NCBI GenBank assembly: GCA_035267045.1
Contig: DATFMH010000050.1
Span: 1-8,710, forward strand
Direction: 5' to 3'
DNA: 8,710 nt
From: DATFMH01 sp035267045
GTDB lineage: Bacteria; Bacteroidota; Rhodothermia; Balneolales; DATFMH01
Shown here: piece after piece, positions 7,432 to 8,710 of the stretch
Numbering within the stretch: the stretch's first letter is position 1
Layout of the letters: each line of letters begins with the position of its first letter
Notes under the pieces: model-generated
Databases searched by the model: none
Told to the model about the DNA's origin: nothing
Seen by the model: the letters and a program-made list of their open reading frames with translations, nothing else
Translations under genes and position numbers: made by a program

Positions 7432-7460
7432 ATTATGTAGGTTTTTATTCGTTTTTGCAA
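7432..7460 (-). promoter_or_regulatory. Candidate acs promoter
   Basis: On the minus strand TTGCAA (7460-7455, 4 of 6 to TTGACA) is followed after 17 bases by CATAAT (7437-7432, 5 of 6 to TATAAT). It would give a leader of about 100 bases before the acs ATG, containing the palindrome at 7348-7359. The call is by pattern only. Chance matches are common in AT-rich DNA. Confidence 0.35.
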
Positions 7461-7507
7461 CTACATACTTTTATGAGCGATTATTAATAGTACAATTCAG
7501 ATAGGAA

Positions 7508-7521
7508 TTCGCAGTTGCGAA
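7508..7521. other. Short inverted repeat between acs and the sigma-factor gene
   Basis: TTCGCA-GT-TGCGAA is a perfect 6-2-6 inverted repeat and the only GC-containing dyad in this gap. It lies about 42 bases past the sigma-factor stop codon, where a terminator would be expected, but no T-run follows in that direction. It may equally be an operator upstream of acs. The function is undecided. Confidence 0.35.
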
Positions 7522-7563
7522 CTTTTATAATAGTGTGGGAAATACGATGGGAGCTGCAATAAA

Positions 7564-8127
7564 TTAACTGTTCGACTTCCTTTGATAACAATCATGCATA
7601 ATAGTAAGAATTCTGGACTTCTTGGTTCGAACATTGCCATTAGAAATATTGAACTCTTCGCTGGCTTCTTCATTCGTAGCATCAGGTTTATCTATAAAAT
7701 ACTCAATAAATGTCCTGGATTTCTTTTTTAGTTCTTTAAGACATTCTTTTAATATCCGTTGGCGTTCATCATCTAATAAATTCTCAATTTGTTCGGCAGG
7801 TTCGGCCAAATGAATGACTTCGCTTTCATCCCCGTAAAACCGATGATTTCTTTTCAGGTATTTCAAGTATTCATGACGGGCTGATTTTATCAGATAACTA
7901 TATATATAGTTTTCATTCTTGATCTTACCCTCTTTTACTTTTTGGAATACCTCTATAAATGACTGGTAGACACACTCCTCCGCATTATATTCATCGGCTC
8001 TCATAGTCACTACGAGATAACTTATTAACCGAGGAATAACCTCCTTTATTAATTCATCCACTTTTTGCTGGTCATCATTCTGAATGGCAATGACCAGGTC
8101 GGAATAGTCCACTGAAGATTTAGCCAA
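7564..8127 (-). CDS. ECF-like RNA polymerase sigma-70 family factor
   Basis: This is predicted to direct RNA polymerase to a set of alternative promoters. The 187-residue product has the length of extracytoplasmic-function sigma factors. Region 2 spans about residues 30-98: NAEECVYQSFIEVFQKV resembles the core-binding helix, followed by the NYIYSYLIKSARHEYLKYLKR DNA-melting part. Region 4 spans about 124-180, with a helix-turn-helix at 151-171 (TNEEASEEFNISNGNVRTKKS). Regions 1 and 3 are absent, as expected for an ECF factor. The start codon is TTG at 8127-8125: no ATG or GTG lies between it and the upstream in-frame TAG, and AGAGGA stands 6 bases ahead. No anti-sigma gene adjoins it: the left neighbour is acs and the right one is divergent. 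The linker between the domains is charged. The exact ECF group is not determined. Confidence 0.85.
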   Translation of the reverse strand: MAKSSVDYSDLVIAIQNDDQQKVDELIKEVIPRLISYLVVTMRADEYNAEECVYQSFIEVFQKVKEGKIKNENYIYSYLIKSARHEYLKYLKRNHRFYGDESEVIHLAEPAEQIENLLDDERQRILKECLKELKKKSRTFIEYFIDKPDATNEEASEEFNISNGNVRTKKSRILTIMHDCYQRKSNS

Positions 8128-8482
8128 TTTAATTCCTCTTTTAACTTTCCTTTTTGTATTCTCAGCTTCTAAATTTGTGGAGTTCGTCTATTATTATGCT
8201 GCCAATATAACAAACTTAATGAAATTGAAAACTCTAATTTTATATAAATAAACTTGATTATCTCATAATAATAACTGTATTTATGCAAGTATATCTTTAA
8301 AATACATATACTTACATGATATTTATAATGAAAAATATGTACTGTATTGTAAAAAAAAATCAAAAATTTCAAAAAAATATTGTAACAAAGATATAGTAAA
8401 CATCTCTTATATCGTGGATAGATATATTCAATAAATTTTACAATTTAAATGAAATAAATAATAAAAATATTTGGAGATTAAA
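8128..8482. other. AT-rich gene-free divergent intergenic region with A-tracts and an inverted repeat
   Basis: This 355-bp stretch between the divergent sigma-factor and lipoprotein genes is extremely AT-rich and holds no credible gene. It contains an 8-11-8 perfect inverted repeat (AAGTATAT at 8287-8294, ATATACTT at 8306-8313). It also contains three A-tracts at 8351-8359, 8362-8366 and 8371-8377, spaced about one helical turn apart. Such phasing can bend DNA or act as an UP element. A TATAGT (8392-8397) follows, but no matching -35 does. A promoter for the rightward gene probably lies here, though I cannot fix its position. Confidence 0.45.
8134..8139 (-). promoter_or_regulatory. Ribosome binding site that sets the TTG start of the sigma-factor gene
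   Basis: AGAGGA on the minus strand lies 6 bases before the TTG at 8127. It decides the start, since the upstream frame stays open for about 20 more codons without any ATG. A clear Shine-Dalgarno sequence stands out here, because several neighbouring genes lack one. Confidence 0.6.
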
Positions 8483-8710
8483 ATGAAGACATCATCTAAA
8501 AACATCACCCGTAAGATCACAACATTATTCGCTGTTATCATCGCCCTGGTTATGACCACCGCCTGCGGAAATATCGCCGGTACCAACATGACCGCCCCGG
8601 GCAGCTCTTCCAAAGCCAGCGTCTCTCACAGCTTCAACAATGATGTGCAGCCTGCTGCTCAGTCCGGTATCAAGGCCACCAACTACGGCGGCGGAACTCA
8701 ACCTGACATC
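8483..8710 (+). CDS. Probable lipoprotein, N-terminal part only (cut by window end)
   Basis: The frame is open from the ATG at 8483 to the last base, 76 codons with no stop, so the gene continues beyond the window. GGAGA (8473-8477) lies 5 bases ahead of the ATG, a good ribosome binding site. The N-terminus has basic residues (K2, K6, R10, K11) and a hydrophobic stretch at about 13-24, followed by MTTAC with C28. This is the shape of a type II signal peptide, though Thr at -3 is not the usual Leu/Val. After C28 the chain is rich in Ser, Thr, Gly, Ala and Asn, like a flexible tether. I do not recognise the mature protein. Codon use differs from the neighbours: all seven Ile codons are ATC, and most Ala and Thr codons end in C. 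It is divergent from the sigma-factor gene, so it may be a target or partner of that regulator. That last point is inference. Confidence 0.75.
   Translation, partial: MKTSSKNITRKITTLFAVIIALVMTTACGNIAGTNMTAPGSSSKASVSHSFNNDVQPAAQSGIKATNYGGGTQPDI

Noticed and set aside
8169..8372. 67-codon leftward frame upstream of the sigma-factor gene
   Set aside because: It is low-complexity, composed of Ile, Tyr, Lys and Phe codons expected from AT-rich DNA, with no ribosome binding site.
1..8710. Defence system, prophage, transposon, CRISPR or biosynthetic cluster
   Set aside because: Every long frame is a housekeeping gene or a single small regulator or membrane protein. No transposase, integrase, repeat array or terminal repeats were seen.

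Overview
The window carries ordinary chromosomal housekeeping genes from an AT-rich bacterium (about 40% GC by eye). It looks like a member of the Bacteroidota/Balneolota/Rhodothermota group. That placement is an inference. It rests on the alanine dehydrogenase subfamily with a roughly 30-residue N-terminal extension, the Gly/Met tail of GroEL, the weak or absent Shine-Dalgarno sequences before several genes, and an AT-rich intergenic style. CIRCE operators imply that the genome encodes HrcA, which fits Balneolia/Rhodothermia better than Bacteroides-type organisms, but no rRNA or marker phylogeny is available here.

Layout, left to right. Positions 1-231 hold no supported gene, only a small hairpin at 12-26. 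A strong intrinsic terminator (232-266) closes the leftward groES-groEL operon (groEL 300-1958, groES 2003-2290). Its control region is the clearest regulatory structure in the window: a TTGACA-type promoter (2383-2413) flanked by two CIRCE operators (2346-2372 and 2421-2447). Further right is leftward rsmA/ksgA (2614-3390), with no clear terminator of its own. It is divergent from rightward ald, an alanine dehydrogenase (3503-4723). A 265-bp gap follows, holding a perfect 19-bp palindrome that overlaps a TTGACA hexamer (4886-4923). It lies upstream of a small unrecognised membrane protein (4989-5357). That gene converges on leftward acs, acetyl-CoA synthetase (5424-7325), and the two share a symmetric terminator (5361-5390). 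Leftward 7564-8127 encodes a small ECF-type sigma factor that starts at TTG and has no anti-sigma gene next to it on the visible side. A 355-bp, very AT-rich gene-free stretch with A-tracts and an inverted repeat separates it from a rightward gene cut off by the window end (8483-8710). That gene encodes a probable lipoprotein with C-ending codon use unlike its neighbours.

Functionally, the window combines protein folding (GroES/GroEL under HrcA-type heat-shock control), ribosome maturation (RsmA), and two entry points to central carbon metabolism (alanine to pyruvate by Ald, acetate to acetyl-CoA by Acs). The sigma-factor/lipoprotein pair at the right is a possible envelope-related regulatory unit. 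I found no mobile element, CRISPR array, tRNA or rRNA, and no convincing new multi-gene system. The parts most worth following up are the dual-CIRCE promoter, the 19-bp palindrome upstream of the membrane protein, and the divergent sigma/lipoprotein locus.
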